Below, in pieces: positions 18,718 to 28,244 of a stretch of 64,000 nucleotides of DNA. Positions within the stretch are counted from its first letter, which is position 1, and every line of letters begins with the position of its first letter. This stretch comes from CAVXFB01 sp963760935 (lineage in GTDB: Bacteria > Planctomycetota > Planctomycetia > Pirellulales > Thermoguttaceae). Location: NCBI GenBank assembly GCA_963760935.1, contig CAVXFB010000007.1, positions 423,183 through 487,182 of the forward strand, given 5' to 3'. The notes beneath the pieces are model-generated. The model saw nothing but the letters and a program-made list of their open reading frames with translations. It was not told where the DNA came from and ran no database searches. The position numbers and the translations under genes were made by a program.

Positions 18718-19058
18718 TGGGTGCCAAGTCGAGGCGAAAAGGATGTCGCGGCGAGTTGGAAGCGGCGGCCGAGTTGCAGCGGCTCTTTCGAGTCGAAGCA
18801 CGTCGGGGGCGGCAATACCAGGGATGTGACGACGCCCCCGACGTGCAGGCCGCGATTGCCGGCGTGCATTTTGAGGTCAAGCGGGTCGAGGCATTGCGTC
18901 TCTATCCCGCCCTTGGACAAGCAATCGAAGATGCCGGCCAGCACGTTCCAGTCGTGCTGCACCGTGCCAACCAGAAGCCCTGGGTGGCGATCGTGCGGCT
19001 GGACGACCTGCCGAACCTGGCCGTGCAATTGTATTTGACGCTGGCTGAGGAATCATAG
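18717..19058 (+). CDS. Small PD-(D/E)XK (Holliday-junction-resolvase-like) nuclease
   Basis: 113 residues. GCRGELEAAAELQRLF gives the first-helix Glu, then D in CDDAPDVQA and the E-x-K pair in VHFEVKRVEAL: the minimal PDDEXK core as in Hjc-like resolvases. ATG 18717 overlaps the DUF669 stop (TGATG) with GGAGGA upstream. Likely role: cleavage of branched recombination intermediates of the prophage. A VRR-NUC assignment is an alternative, as size and motifs fit both. Confidence 0.72.
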   Translation: MGAKSRRKGCRGELEAAAELQRLFRVEARRGRQYQGCDDAPDVQAAIAGVHFEVKRVEALRLYPALGQAIEDAGQHVPVVLHRANQKPWVAIVRLDDLPNLAVQLYLTLAEES

Positions 19059-19839
19059 GTGACACTGACAATGGCAACAATTCAGAAGATATATCCCGAG
19101 TACATCCGCCGCGATGGAGATACTCAGCCGCGGTCGAAAATCGACCAGGCCGTATGCAATGACTATCACGACCGGATGAAGGCCGGTGAGAAGTTCCCGG
19201 CCATTGACGTGTACTTTGATGGCAAGGAGTACTGGCTCGCCGACGGGTTCCATCGGATTCAGGCCTATGCCCTTGCCCTGCCGGGTGAGCCTATCGAATG
19301 CAATGTGTTCGAGGGCACCGTTCAAGACGCCCAATGGCATAGCTACACGGTCAATAGAACGCATGGATTGCGCAGAACAAATGAAGACAAACTGCGTGCC
19401 ACGCGTGCCGCGTTGTGCGCATCCCAACAGTACGGGTATGTCCGATGCGGCGTTAGCCGACTACGTAGGCGTTCACCGACAAACCGTGCAGAAGCTCCGA
19501 CATGAGCTGACGGCAGAAAATCGCGACTTGTCGATGATCGACAAGTCAACACCTCGTAAAGGCTGCGACGGACGGACCATCAACACGGCCAGGATCGGCG
19601 AAAAACAACGCCGCAAGTCGCGCCGGCCCTTGTCAGCCGCTGAATTCTACGAAGCCAAGCAGGCAGGCCTCAAAGTCCGACGGCCGGGCAGCATGGTCAA
19701 ACTTGAGCTGCCGAACAACAACACGACCAATTGTGCGCACGACCTCTTACGACATTTCACTTTCGATTACCTACAGAAGGTCTTTGCAGAAATCATTCGT
19801 CTCAACCAAGAAAGTCAAACAAGGGAGAAAACAGCATGA
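19059..19839 (+). CDS. ParB-like protein with C-terminal HTH (frame break near 19417)
   Basis: The N-terminal part has the ParB/sulfiredoxin fold signature (YFDGKEYWLADGFHRIQAYAL) and VNRTHGLRRTNEDKLRATRAAL. At about 19415-19420 the frame breaks, and the +1 frame supplies HPNSTGMSDAALADYVGVHRQTVQKLR, a clear helix-turn-helix, ending at 19839. The corrected protein has about 259 residues. GTG 19059 with GAGGA upstream is chosen; ATG 19071 is possible. Phage proteins of this type often act as transcription or replication regulators. Confidence 0.7.
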
Positions 19840-20681
19840 TTGCTAATCCACACTCTTCTAGCCGCGATCCACATAACGAGGTGATCGAGATCACGCCCAA
19901 GATCGCCACCTGCTGGCTAAATGCCAACGAAGGCAATCGCCGCTTGGATTGGAACTATATCGCCCAGTTGGCCCGAGACATGAAGGCGGGACAATTTGCC
20001 TGTACCCACCAAGGTATCGCCTTCGACATCGGCGGCCGACTGATCGACGGTCAGCATCGCCTTTGGGCTGTATTGGAGGCCGACGTTTCCGTCCGGATGC
20101 GGGTCTTCTACAACGAATCCCCCGAAAACGGCGTCCACATCGACGGCAACCATCCTCGTCGTGCCGCCGACCGAATGACGCTGGGGCGCAGTCTGGGCAC
20201 CGTGCGGGCTGACGAATTGGCCACACTGCGGGCCATGTTGGGTGGCATCGCAATGGTGATAAAGCGCCGCACGCTCCACGAGGAGATGCCCCTGCTGGAA
20301 CAGCATCGCGAGGCGATCCGCTTCGTCCACGAGCAGCTGCCGGTGACGCGACCGGCCGGCATCGTCAACTGCATGTCTCGGGCCGTGGTTGCACGGGCAT
20401 GGTATTGCGTCTCCGACGATCGCGTACTGGAGCGGTTTTGCGAGGTGCTACATAGCGGCGCGTCCAGTGGCCCGCGGGAGCACGTTGTAGTGGCGCTAAG
20501 AAATCAGCTAATCGAGCTTCGCCGATACGGAATCACACGTGAAGTCCGGCAGCGGCAGTACGCCTTGGTCTCCAGAGCGCTCAGCGCGTATACCCGCGCA
20601 GAGTCGCTGACCATTCTCCGGGCCACGAGCTTCGAACTATTCCTCTTGCCGGAGGAGGTTGACCGCAGCGCCGTGGCGTGA
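19836..20681 (+). CDS. Phage protein with ParB-like DGQHR motif
   Basis: 281 residues, ATG 19836 overlapping the preceding stop by 4 bp, AGGGAGA upstream. RLIDGQHRLWAVLEADVSVRMRVF is the DGQHR/ParB-like core; VHIDGNHPRRAADRM follows, and the C-terminal half is helical. Such proteins are widespread in prophage early regions. Biochemical function is unknown; nucleotide binding or nicking as in ParB-fold proteins is possible but not shown by the sequence. Confidence 0.7.
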   Translation: MIANPHSSSRDPHNEVIEITPKIATCWLNANEGNRRLDWNYIAQLARDMKAGQFACTHQGIAFDIGGRLIDGQHRLWAVLEADVSVRMRVFYNESPENGVHIDGNHPRRAADRMTLGRSLGTVRADELATLRAMLGGIAMVIKRRTLHEEMPLLEQHREAIRFVHEQLPVTRPAGIVNCMSRAVVARAWYCVSDDRVLERFCEVLHSGASSGPREHVVVALRNQLIELRRYGITREVRQRQYALVSRALSAYTRAESLTILRATSFELFLLPEEVDRSAVA

Positions 20682-20722
20682 TGTGTCATCCTTCCAGTCA
20701 CAGTTATGAAAGGATTCCCCAG

Positions 20723-20897
20723 ATGAAAAAAGTGCTGTTCATTGCCATCGCCGCCATTATTGACATTCCCGAAGAGGACTCGGTGATTGGTGCCCCGCTT
20801 CGAACTGGACCGCTTGATCAAACGGCAGAGCGCTTGCACAGCGAAGCTTCGCATGGCCGCGATCACAGTCGGCCAGACTTCGACCTGCCCGGAGTGA
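20723..20897 (+). CDS. Small phage protein (probable frame break near 20798)
   Basis: ATG 20723 with AAAGGA upstream gives MKKVLFIAIAAIIDIPEEDSVI. After VIGAP the given frame becomes low-information, whereas the +1 frame reads FELDRLIKRQSACTAKLRMA and stops at 20895-20897. A corrected product of about 57 residues is therefore more likely than the 73-residue frame ending at 20944. No family recognised. Confidence 0.4.
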
Positions 20898-21020
20898 CCG
20901 CTTGGATGGCGGCCGCATATCAGGAATGTCCCAACAGTAACTGACGGTCTCCGGCGGCATAGTGCGGGGCGGGGCCTGTCATTCCCTGCTCATCAGGCGC
21001 AAGTCCTGACGTCGGAGCTG

Positions 21021-21443
21021 CTATTCCTGTTTGAACGAATGTGCGATGAGAAACTCGGCCGGTGTAACAATGGACAATTGGGAACGTGGGAAATGATCTG
21101 GGTTGCGACTAATAAGACACGCGGCATCCGCACGAAGTGCACTGAAGTATTGTATTGCATCCTCGAAGTCCTTCATTCCGGCATCGATAGACTGCGACAA
21201 TACCTGCTCATCGCACGCCACAGGTATGAATGTATCCCGCAGCAGGCGCATTGCCCGATCGGCGGTGCGGCGATCCTTCAGTCGCCGGACGATGTAGTAC
21301 ACGTTCGAGAAGCTCAGCGCCGACACCAAGCCACGTATTTTGCCTTGCTCGGCCAGAGTCCATACTGCGGCCGAGTCTTTGTAGAACGGCTCTCGCTTGG
21401 CCAGAACGTCCAGCAGCACGTTCGTATCGATAAACACGTTCAT
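21021..21443 (-). CDS. PIN-domain toxin (VapC-like)
   Basis: 140 residues. FIDTNVLLDVLAKREPF holds the first catalytic Asp, KDFEDAIQYFSA the acidic central pair, and SRNPDHF the terminal Asp of a PIN ribonuclease. It overlaps the upstream antitoxin gene by 4 bp (ATGA), the standard toxin-antitoxin layout with the antitoxin first. It stabilises the prophage or defends it by RNA cleavage on release (family knowledge). Opposite in direction to the flanking early genes. Confidence 0.85.
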   Translation of the reverse strand: MNVFIDTNVLLDVLAKREPFYKDSAAVWTLAEQGKIRGLVSALSFSNVYYIVRRLKDRRTADRAMRLLRDTFIPVACDEQVLSQSIDAGMKDFEDAIQYFSALRADAACLISRNPDHFPRSQLSIVTPAEFLIAHSFKQE

Positions 21444-21691
21444 TGCTTTAGGCCGTGCTTCTCCAGCAGAGCATCCTCAAGAACTTGCCGTTCGGATCGT
21501 CCATGCGGCAGGGCGATCATGCCGCTGGCCTTGCGGGTAAGCGGTCCCAACGGTCGAGCGGTGCGCCGCTGCTGGGCCAGCAGTCGCACGAACCGTTCAA
21601 ACATCGACGAGATGCTAGTACCGCTCTGTTCGGCCAATTCCCGGGCATCCTTCACCACGTCCGGGTCCGCGCTTAGCGTGAGCTTCGTCAT
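21440..21691 (-). CDS. DUF6364-type antitoxin (ribbon-helix-helix-like)
   Basis: 83 residues. MTKLTLSADPDVVKDARELAEQSGTSISSMFERFV is the beta strand plus two helices of a ribbon-helix-helix antitoxin, followed by a proline-containing toxin-neutralising tail. It is co-translated with the PIN toxin. The inverted repeat at 21710-21742 just upstream is its probable operator, giving autorepression. Confidence 0.8.
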   Translation of the reverse strand: MTKLTLSADPDVVKDARELAEQSGTSISSMFERFVRLLAQQRRTARPLGPLTRKASGMIALPHGRSERQVLEDALLEKHGLKQ

Positions 21692-21709
21692 GACTATGTC
21701 CCCGACAGA

Positions 21710-21742
21710 TGTACGTACTTATCTAATAGAAGTATACGTACA
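21710..21742 (-). promoter_or_regulatory. Operator of the PIN toxin-antitoxin operon
   Basis: TGTACGTACTT (21710-21720) and the inverse complement of TGTACGTATACTT (21730-21742) face each other 19 bp upstream of the antitoxin start, an imperfect palindrome in an AT-rich stretch. Position and symmetry fit a ribbon-helix-helix operator overlapping the promoter. Confidence 0.55.
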
Positions 21743-21784
21743 GAATCGGGTGTTAGCAAGCGGAAAAAGGAGGGCGTCCCTCCC

Positions 21785-23476
21785 ATGCTGACGCTCCGCC
21801 CCTACCAACAAGCAGCGGTGGATGCCGTTTACGAGCATCTGCGGCAGCACGACGATAATCCGTGCGTCGTGATCCCAACCGCTGGCGGGAAGACGCCCAT
21901 TCTGGCGACGATCTGCCGGGATGCCGTGATGCAGTGGGGCGGTCGCGTTCTCGTGCTCGCCCACGTAAAGGAACTGCTCGAGCAGGCCACCGACAAGTTG
22001 CGGGCAATTTGTCCGGATCTGAAGTTCGGTGTGTACTCAGCGGGCCTGCGACGCCGGGACACCGAGCATCCGGTGATCGTCGCCGGCATCCAATCCGTCT
22101 ACAAGCGGGCCTGTGAATTGGACGCCTTTGATCTGGTGATCGTCGACGAGGCCCACATGATCCCTCCAGAAGGTGAGGGAATGTATCAGCAGTTTCTGAC
22201 GGATGCCAAGGTCGTCAATCCGCGGCTGCGGACCATCGGACTGACGGCCACGCCCTTTCGGCTCAAGTCTGGCATGATCTGTGGGCCGGAGAACATCCTC
22301 AACGCCATTTGCTTCGAAGTCGGCGTGCGGGAGCTGATTCGTGATGGCTATCTATGCCCACTAGTGACGAAGGCCGGTCGGCAGAAGGCCGATACGGAGC
22401 AATTGCACGTCCGCGGCGGTGAATTCGTGGCCGACGAAGTTGAGCAGCTGATGGACCAGGACCAACTGGTCGAGGCGGCCTGCCAAGAAATCGTCGAGTT
22501 CACGCAGGATCGCCGTGCCGTGCTCATCTTCGCCGCGGGCATCAAACACGCGCAGCACATCCAGCAAGTGCTGCAACAGCAACATGGCCTGGAATGCGGT
22601 TTCGTCTGTGGCCAGACGCCGGCCGACGAGCGAGACGAATTGCTGGCCCGGTTCCGCAACATGCCGTCCGGCGGGCTCTTCGCACAGAAGCCGCTTAAGT
22701 ACTTGGTCAACGTCAACGTGTTGACGACGGGTTTCGATGCGCCCAACATCGACTGTGTAGCCATGCTCCGGCCGACACTGTCCCCCGGGCTTTACTACCA
22801 GTGCCTTGGGCGAGGCTTCCGTCTGCATCCGGGCAAAAAGGACTGTCTTGTCCTGGATTTCGGCGGCAACGTCCTGCGGCATGGCCCTGTCGACCAAGTC
22901 CGTATGCGCGAATCCTCGGACAGTGGTGGTGGCGAGGCGCCAGCCAAGGAATGCCCCAATTGCCACTCGCTAATCGCCGCCGGCTATGCCAGTTGTCCCG
23001 ACTGCGGCTACGAGTTCCCAAAGCCGGAACGAGCCAACCACGATGCTGAGGCATCGACAGAAAGCGTGCTTTCCGGCCAGGTCACCAAGACAGCGTACGC
23101 CGTCCGTGACGTGTTCTACAGCGTGCATTTGAAGCAGGGCGCCGACGATACGGCACCCAAGACCATGCGCGTCGACTACCGGATCGGCTTTCACCAATTC
23201 AAATCGGAGTGGGTCTGCTTCGAACATAGCGGCTACGCCCGTTGGAAGGCGGAAATGTGGTGGCGGGCGCGATCGTTCGATCCTGTCCCGGCCACGGCGC
23301 AAGAGGCGGTGGATATGGCCAACGCCGGCGCCCTGGCACCCACCACGGCGATCACCGTCGTCACGGTCGCCGGCGAGAAGTTCGATCGTATCGCCGACTA
23401 CGAGTTGGGAGAGAAGCCTGAGGTCCTGCCAATCGAGGCGCGCAACGGCTTTTCAAGTGATGACATCCCATTCTGA
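21785..23476 (+). CDS. Superfamily 2 DNA helicase with zinc ribbon
   Basis: 563 residues. LRPYQQAAVDAVYEHL (Q motif), Walker A PTAGGKT (about residues 31-37), DEAH at 121-124, TATPFR (motif III) and QCLGRGFRLHPGKK (motif VI) define a DEAD/DEAH helicase of the UvrB/Res type. A C-terminal zinc ribbon (CPNCHSLI...CPDCG) and a unique 130-residue tail follow. It sits between the recombination genes and the PrimPol gene, so a role in prophage replication or recombination is likely. Confidence 0.88.
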   Translation: MLTLRPYQQAAVDAVYEHLRQHDDNPCVVIPTAGGKTPILATICRDAVMQWGGRVLVLAHVKELLEQATDKLRAICPDLKFGVYSAGLRRRDTEHPVIVAGIQSVYKRACELDAFDLVIVDEAHMIPPEGEGMYQQFLTDAKVVNPRLRTIGLTATPFRLKSGMICGPENILNAICFEVGVRELIRDGYLCPLVTKAGRQKADTEQLHVRGGEFVADEVEQLMDQDQLVEAACQEIVEFTQDRRAVLIFAAGIKHAQHIQQVLQQQHGLECGFVCGQTPADERDELLARFRNMPSGGLFAQKPLKYLVNVNVLTTGFDAPNIDCVAMLRPTLSPGLYYQCLGRGFRLHPGKKDCLVLDFGGNVLRHGPVDQVRMRESSDSGGGEAPAKECPNCHSLIAAGYASCPDCGYEFPKPERANHDAEASTESVLSGQVTKTAYAVRDVFYSVHLKQGADDTAPKTMRVDYRIGFHQFKSEWVCFEHSGYARWKAEMWWRARSFDPVPATAQEAVDMANAGALAPTTAITVVTVAGEKFDRIADYELGEKPEVLPIEARNGFSSDDIPF

Positions 23477-23489
23477 AAGGAGCACGATC

Positions 23490-23831
23490 ATGCCCGACGA
23501 GATGACAACCTTTCCCAGCGGTGCTGTCCGTGGTGCCGACGCCGAGAATGTGCGGTTCGACCTGATCACGCCGATCGGCCTACGGCGTCTGGCTGAGACG
23601 TGTGCCGAAGGGGCCAAGAAGTACGGCGATTTCAACTGGCAGCGCGGTATCCCGGCCAGCGTGATGCTGAATCATGCCATTCGACACATTTATCTGTGGC
23701 TCGATGGTGATGTTGCGGAAGACCATTTGGCGCATGCAGCATGGAACATCCTGGGCGTTTGCCACTTCGAGGAAGCCATGCCCGAGATGATCGATTCGCC
23801 GGCACGGAAGTCTCCGGCGACGGCCGGTTAA
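23490..23831 (+). CDS. dATP/dGTP diphosphohydrolase-like domain protein (DUF5664)
   Basis: 113 residues, AAAGGAG before ATG 23490. RFDLITPIGLRRLAETCAEGAKKYGDFNW and NHAIRHIYLWLDGDVAEDHLAHAAWN match the all-alpha NTP-pyrophosphohydrolase-like DUF5664 domain common in phages. It probably hydrolyses or senses nucleotides during phage replication. Complete; a good neighbour fit between helicase and PrimPol. Confidence 0.8.
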   Translation: MPDEMTTFPSGAVRGADAENVRFDLITPIGLRRLAETCAEGAKKYGDFNWQRGIPASVMLNHAIRHIYLWLDGDVAEDHLAHAAWNILGVCHFEEAMPEMIDSPARKSPATAG

Positions 23832-23846
23832 GTGGGAGTGGCGCTT

Positions 23847-26153
23847 ATGGATGTGCGAGAAGCGGCCCAAAGATACCACTGCGCCGGCCTCTGCGCCATC
23901 CCTGCGCGCCTCGAGAGAAACGTCCGGCACTGTCGGCCTGGAAGACCTATCAGGCGAGACTACCCACCGATGTTGAAGTCGCCCGTTGGTTTCATAATGA
24001 CGATGCGGTCTGTCTTATCTGCGGCGCCGTGTCCGGTAACCTCGAAATGCTGGACTTCGACCTCGGCGGCGAGGCATTTCAGGCGTGGTACGAATCGGTC
24101 GAGGCAAACGATCCGAGTCTGCTCGGCCGTCTCGTGATCGAGCAATCGCCGTCCGGCGGCTGGCATGTCGTGTACCGCTGTCAGGCGCCAGTCTGCGGCA
24201 ACTTGAAGCTGGCCCAGCGCCGGCAACTGGTGGCCGGGCCCGACGAGGTGACCATCGGTGGCAAAGGCTTCCGTCCGCGTCAAGATACCGACGGCGCCTG
24301 GCACGTGCTGCTGACGTTGATTGAAACCCGCGGCGAGGGCGGGCTGTTTCTTTGCGCACCGACCCCCGGCTACGAGCTATTTCAGGGCGACTTCGCCGAA
24401 CTGCCCGTACTCACGGAAAGCGAGCGTGAGGTGCTGTTGGAGGCGGCATGGGCCCTCAATGAATATGTGCCGCAGCCGGTTGAACTGGCTTTGCCTACCG
24501 GTGCGCCGCCCGAGGGCCGCCCGGGTGACGATTTCAACGAGCGCGGCGACATTACCGCCGTCCTAGCTAAGCACGGCTGGACGATCGCCAAGGCTGGTGA
24601 CAACCAGTACTGGCGGCGGCCAGGTAAAACCATTGGCTGGTCGGCCACGCTCAAGGATCGCGTGTTCTACGTCTTCTCCAGCAGTGCTGCATCCGTTTGA
24701 ACCGAGTCGAGCCTACTCGCCATTTACCGTTTACGCCCTGCTGGAGCATGGCGGCGACTTCGCGGCCGCCGCGGCCGCACTGCGCCACGACGGATTCGGC
24801 GGCGATGATACTGCCCCAGCCGGTGCAGATCTCTCCCGGCTGTTGCGTTGCTTGAGCGGCCCTGACAGTGAAGAGGTTAGTGGCGATCCCGGTTGCGTTC
24901 CCGAGGAGCTGCTTCGGATCCCAGGGTTCGTATCCGAGGTGATGGACCTGTGCCTGGAAACGGCGCCCTACCCCAATCAACCGATGACCTTCTGCGGCGC
25001 CCTGGCCCTTCAGGCCTTTCTGGCGGGACGCAAGGTGTGCGATCCGGGCGACAACCGCACGAACCTCTACCTGCTTGGCCTGGCCCATTCGTCGGCCGGC
25101 AAGGACTGGATCCGCAAGGTCAACACCAAGATCCTCCATGAGATCGGACTCATGCCGTGCCTGGGTGATCGGCTTGCGTCAGGCGAGGGAATCCAGGATG
25201 CGCTGCTGGCCCACCCGTCGATGCTGTTCCAGACCGACGAGATCGACGGCCTCGTGCAGTCGATCAATAGGGCCAAGGATGCCCGCCACGAAGCCCTCAT
25301 GAATACGCTCTTGTCGCTGTACTCCTCAGCGAACAGCATCTTCGCCATGCGACCTAAGGCGGGAAAGCCGGACCCGGGCGCCATCGATCAGCCCAACCTC
25401 GTGCTATTCGGCACGGCGATCCCCAAGCACTACTACGATGCCCTTTCCGAGCGAATGCTTACCAACGGCTTCTTCGCCCGCCAGATCGTCGTCGAGGCCG
25501 GCAAACGGAAGGAGGGCCAGGAACCGGGGATTATAACGGTCTCGCCCCGCTTGCTGACAGTGGCGAAATGGTGGGCCGATTTCCGTCCGGGCAATGGCAA
25601 CCTGCAAAACTGGCATCCCGTTCCCGCTGTCGTCGAGCACACCGCTGGTGCCAAAGAGCTTCTGATCGATATCCGCAACCAAGCCGAGGTCGAGTATGCC
25701 AATGCCGAAGATCGCGGCGATCCGGTTGGGACCACGGTCTGGGGCCGCGTCAGCGAACAGTCCCGCAAGCTGGCACTGATCTATGCGGTCAGCGAAAACC
25801 ACCTCGCGCCCAAGATCGACGCCACTGCGGTCGAGTGGGCGAGCCGATTCGTGATGCACCAGACCCGGCGCATGCTCTACATGGCGGGACTGCACGTTAG
25901 TGAAAGCGACTTCGATCACCGCTGCAAAAAGATGCTCGAGATGCTGATCGAGTGGCGATCTCGCAAACGTGACCCGTGGATGCCCTACCGCGAGATTGCC
26001 CGTCGATTGCGATGGACGCGGCGGGAGCATGATGAAGTGCGGCAGGCACTGGTGGATCAGGAACGGATCGAAGTCGACACGCTCCGGACCGGCGGGCGAC
26101 CCCGCCTCGTCTATCGCGCACTTGTGCGGAGAGCAGCGCATGGCGACACGTGA
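23847..26153 (+). CDS. Bifunctional DNA primase-polymerase with helicase-like C-terminal part (two frame breaks)
   Basis: Corrected length is about 768 residues. The N-terminal PrimPol domain starts MDVREAAQRYHCAGLCAIPA, shifts frame near 23905, and continues REKRPALSAWKTYQARLP with NLEMLDFDLGGEA and SPSGGWHVVYRC, catalytic acidic and His segments. A second break at about 24691 (one extra T) joins FSSSAA to PFEPSRAYSPFTVYALLEHGG. The C-terminal 480 residues include a P-loop-like GLAHSSAGKDW and match the DUF3987-like replicative ATPase type. It probably primes and unwinds prophage DNA; the iteron cluster lies just downstream. Confidence 0.8.
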
Positions 26154-26173
26154 CTTTCGTGCGCAAAAGTACC

Positions 26174-26388
26174 TTTTGTCCATGGACGAAAGGGTCCGAA
26201 GTTGGCAATTACGAGGCTTTTGTCCAACTTTTGTCCATGGTCATTTGGACAAAAGTCGGCGACGTAAACCCTATAGCAGTAAGAATGTTACAAACACACA
26301 CATACCTTTTGTCCTTTTGTCCACGTACCCTCGTACACACCATTTTTCGCATGCGTGTGCGCAGACCCCCTTGGACAAAAGGACAAAA
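26174..26388 (+). repeat. Iteron-like TTTTGTCCA cluster, candidate replication origin
   Basis: Eight copies of TTTTGTCC(A): direct at 26174, 26218, 26229, 26307 and 26315; inverted at 26246, 26372 and 26381. The last four form a 17-bp perfect inverted repeat, TTTTGTCCTTTTGTCCA at 26307-26323 against 26372-26388, with 48 bp between. The stretch 26154-26437 has no supported gene and directly follows the primase-helicase gene, the classical place for a theta origin. Confidence 0.6.
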
Positions 26389-26437
26389 GTCCCCCTTCTG
26401 GTTTTTCTGACGCTCAACTTCCAAGGAAGGAACCGTA

Positions 26438-26674
26438 ATGAAAGTCAACTGTTCGTGCTGCTCATACTTCTCGCCCATGTCGAGTCGACATCGTCGCAAC
26501 CAATGCCGACGCCGCGCACCGGCGCCGCGGTTGACCTACGACGGGCGACATGACGTGCTCGAACCTGGCGTTTGGCCAGTCGTCACGCCGGAGGACTGGT
26601 GCGGTGAGTTCAAACGCCGCGTGCCCGTTCGCCATATTGCCATGGCCGCCATGGGCACAAGGATGCCGCGATGA
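26438..26674 (+). CDS. Small cysteine-rich (zinc-binding) protein
   Basis: 78 residues starting MKVNCSCCSYFSP, with AAGGAAGG upstream. The pattern C-x-C-C...C-x-R-x-A-P-x-P...WPVVTPEDWCGEF matches a family of small zinc-binding proteins in which four cysteines hold one metal. Role unknown, typical of phage and mobile-element early regions. Confidence 0.65.
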   Translation: MKVNCSCCSYFSPMSSRHRRNQCRRRAPAPRLTYDGRHDVLEPGVWPVVTPEDWCGEFKRRVPVRHIAMAAMGTRMPR

Positions 26675-26878
26675 TAACGCCACTCGACTTCGGAAGTTCC
26701 GAAGTCAACGCGCAACGATCGCGCACGTTCGCGAGTTGGAAGAGATCGCACCAACGTTGCCAAAGTCGCGAGCAACGCGACACGTCGCAACATGGTGGCC
26801 CACGTGGCGTCTGCCACTGTGGCAGACGAATGTCATTTGGCTGCCAATCAATAGGTACTTGGCGGAAATCGCATAACC

Positions 26879-26923
26879 CGATTGGCCCGTGGGAACAGGC
26901 CCTATTGCAATGACAGTTTGTTT
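26879..26923 (+). promoter_or_regulatory. Bipartite promoter-like element, copy A
   Basis: CGATTGGCCCGTGGGAACAG (26880-26899, plus one more matching C before it), a 14-nt unmatched spacer, then ACAGTTTGTT (26914-26923). The same arrangement with identical spacing occurs at 45353-45397. GGAAC followed 17 nt later by CAGTTT resembles an ECF-type -35/-10 pair; the HNH gene starts 38 nt downstream. The rest of 26675-26961 shows no gene. Confidence 0.6.
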
Positions 26924-26961
26924 CGTGTGTCGCAATTCTTTCTGACCAAGGTTTTGCCAGT

Positions 26962-27660
26962 ATGAACTATATCAACAAGGCACGAAAGATCGCCACTTGG
27001 GACCAAGCGGCTGCCAACATGTTGCAGCGAATTGGAGTCGATTTGCGGAATCATCTGGCATTGGGCGAGCCCTGGGGAAGAGCCATACACAGCATGGTGC
27101 AGTCCTGGCGGATTCGCAATAGCCAGCCGCAACGGCTACCCAAGAGTATCAAACGCAAGGAGCCTGAAACATGGATGGAAGCTACGCGCCGCATGAAGGC
27201 GTCTTTGGATGTGCGCGAAAGCGCAGGCGAGCAAGGGAACATGGGTGTATTGGTCAAAGCACCGGCCTCCCGTCTGGAGTCGATACAACCGAAAGCCTTC
27301 GCCGAACTGAATACGGCGAAAATGACTCGGATCACACATCAGACTATCCGCGATCTGGTTGACAGTCAGTCGCGCCGCTGTGCCTTAACCGGTCGTAACC
27401 TTAGGCCGGATACAGTGGCTTTGGACCACATCATCCCCGTTTCTCGGGGCGGCGCACATTGCATCGAGAACGCCCAGCTTCTTCACAAGGAAGTCAATCG
27501 GGCCAAGGGAACGCTTACAAACGAGGAATTTATCCAACTGTGCCGGGCCGTGGTGTCACACATGGATCAAATTGCCCTCAAACCATCATCCAGACACCGC
27601 AAACGCTCCTCTACGACGGTACGTGCAAATCGTCCCCAAGAGACGCTATTTGAAATATGA
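26962..27660 (+). CDS. HNH endonuclease domain protein
   Basis: 232 residues. RCALTGRNLRPDTVALDHIIPVSRGG and ENAQLLHKEVNRAKGTLT give the DH, N and N/K residues of an HNH nuclease near the C-terminus; the N-terminal half is basic and helical and probably binds DNA. It is preceded by the bipartite promoter-like element and overlaps the next gene by 4 bp. It lies well before the terminase genes, so a packaging role is less likely than an early DNA-processing role. Confidence 0.8.
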   Translation: MNYINKARKIATWDQAAANMLQRIGVDLRNHLALGEPWGRAIHSMVQSWRIRNSQPQRLPKSIKRKEPETWMEATRRMKASLDVRESAGEQGNMGVLVKAPASRLESIQPKAFAELNTAKMTRITHQTIRDLVDSQSRRCALTGRNLRPDTVALDHIIPVSRGGAHCIENAQLLHKEVNRAKGTLTNEEFIQLCRAVVSHMDQIALKPSSRHRKRSSTTVRANRPQETLFEI

Positions 27661-28190
27661 CAACGTGGAAGAAGAAGCCCGACCTTCAATCGCCCGGGAT
27701 CGCGCACTCGCACGGAGGCTTAGGCATGGATCGCACGGAAATCACCATCGGCGTAGTCGAGGACATCGACCGGCTATTGGCGAAAGCAACCCCGCAGGCG
27801 GTCATCGCGGAACGGTTGAAGGTTAGCGAGTACCTTGTCGGAGTCATCGCCGGCGACAAGCTGGGCCGGGGACGTCGACCCCGGCCAATTAGCGTCGGCC
27901 AAGCGCCGTTCAACCGCCTGCGCGGCGTGGACTCCGCCACGATCCGCATGATTCAACGGATGCTTGAAGTGAACATCCTGGTGCAGCGGCAGATCGCCAT
28001 AGAGACGGGCGTGTCACTTCGCATCGTGGAAATGGTAGCTGCAGGCGTGCGACCGCCGCGGAGCACCGAAAAGCCGTTTGTCTTCAAGGATCTCGACGAG
28101 CAATTCCTGGAAGTACCAATCCGTTGCAATGAGTGCGGCGCAATGATCTCGATTGTCCCCTGCCGAGCATGTCGCACGCTGCGTTCGTGA
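27657..28190 (+). CDS. HTH and zinc-ribbon protein
   Basis: 177 residues; the first Met overlaps the HNH stop (ATGA), or translation may begin at the internal ATG 27726 (MDRTEITIG). Two helix-turn-helix-like segments (TPQAVIAERLKVSEYLVGVI and VQRQIAIETGVSLRIVEMV) are followed by a C-terminal zinc ribbon, CNECGAMISIVPCRAC. It is probably a phage DNA-binding regulator. No named family recognised. Confidence 0.65.
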   Translation: MTTWKKKPDLQSPGIAHSHGGLGMDRTEITIGVVEDIDRLLAKATPQAVIAERLKVSEYLVGVIAGDKLGRGRRPRPISVGQAPFNRLRGVDSATIRMIQRMLEVNILVQRQIAIETGVSLRIVEMVAAGVRPPRSTEKPFVFKDLDEQFLEVPIRCNECGAMISIVPCRACRTLRS

Positions 28191-28244
28191 GAAAGAAAAA
28201 AACTTCTCTTCGGGTCATCGGGTTTTTGTGGTGTGCTACATGGC

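Noticed and set aside
26174..26388. CRISPR-like array
   Set aside because: Repeats are 9 bp, in both orientations and irregularly spaced, with no cas genes; they fit iterons better.
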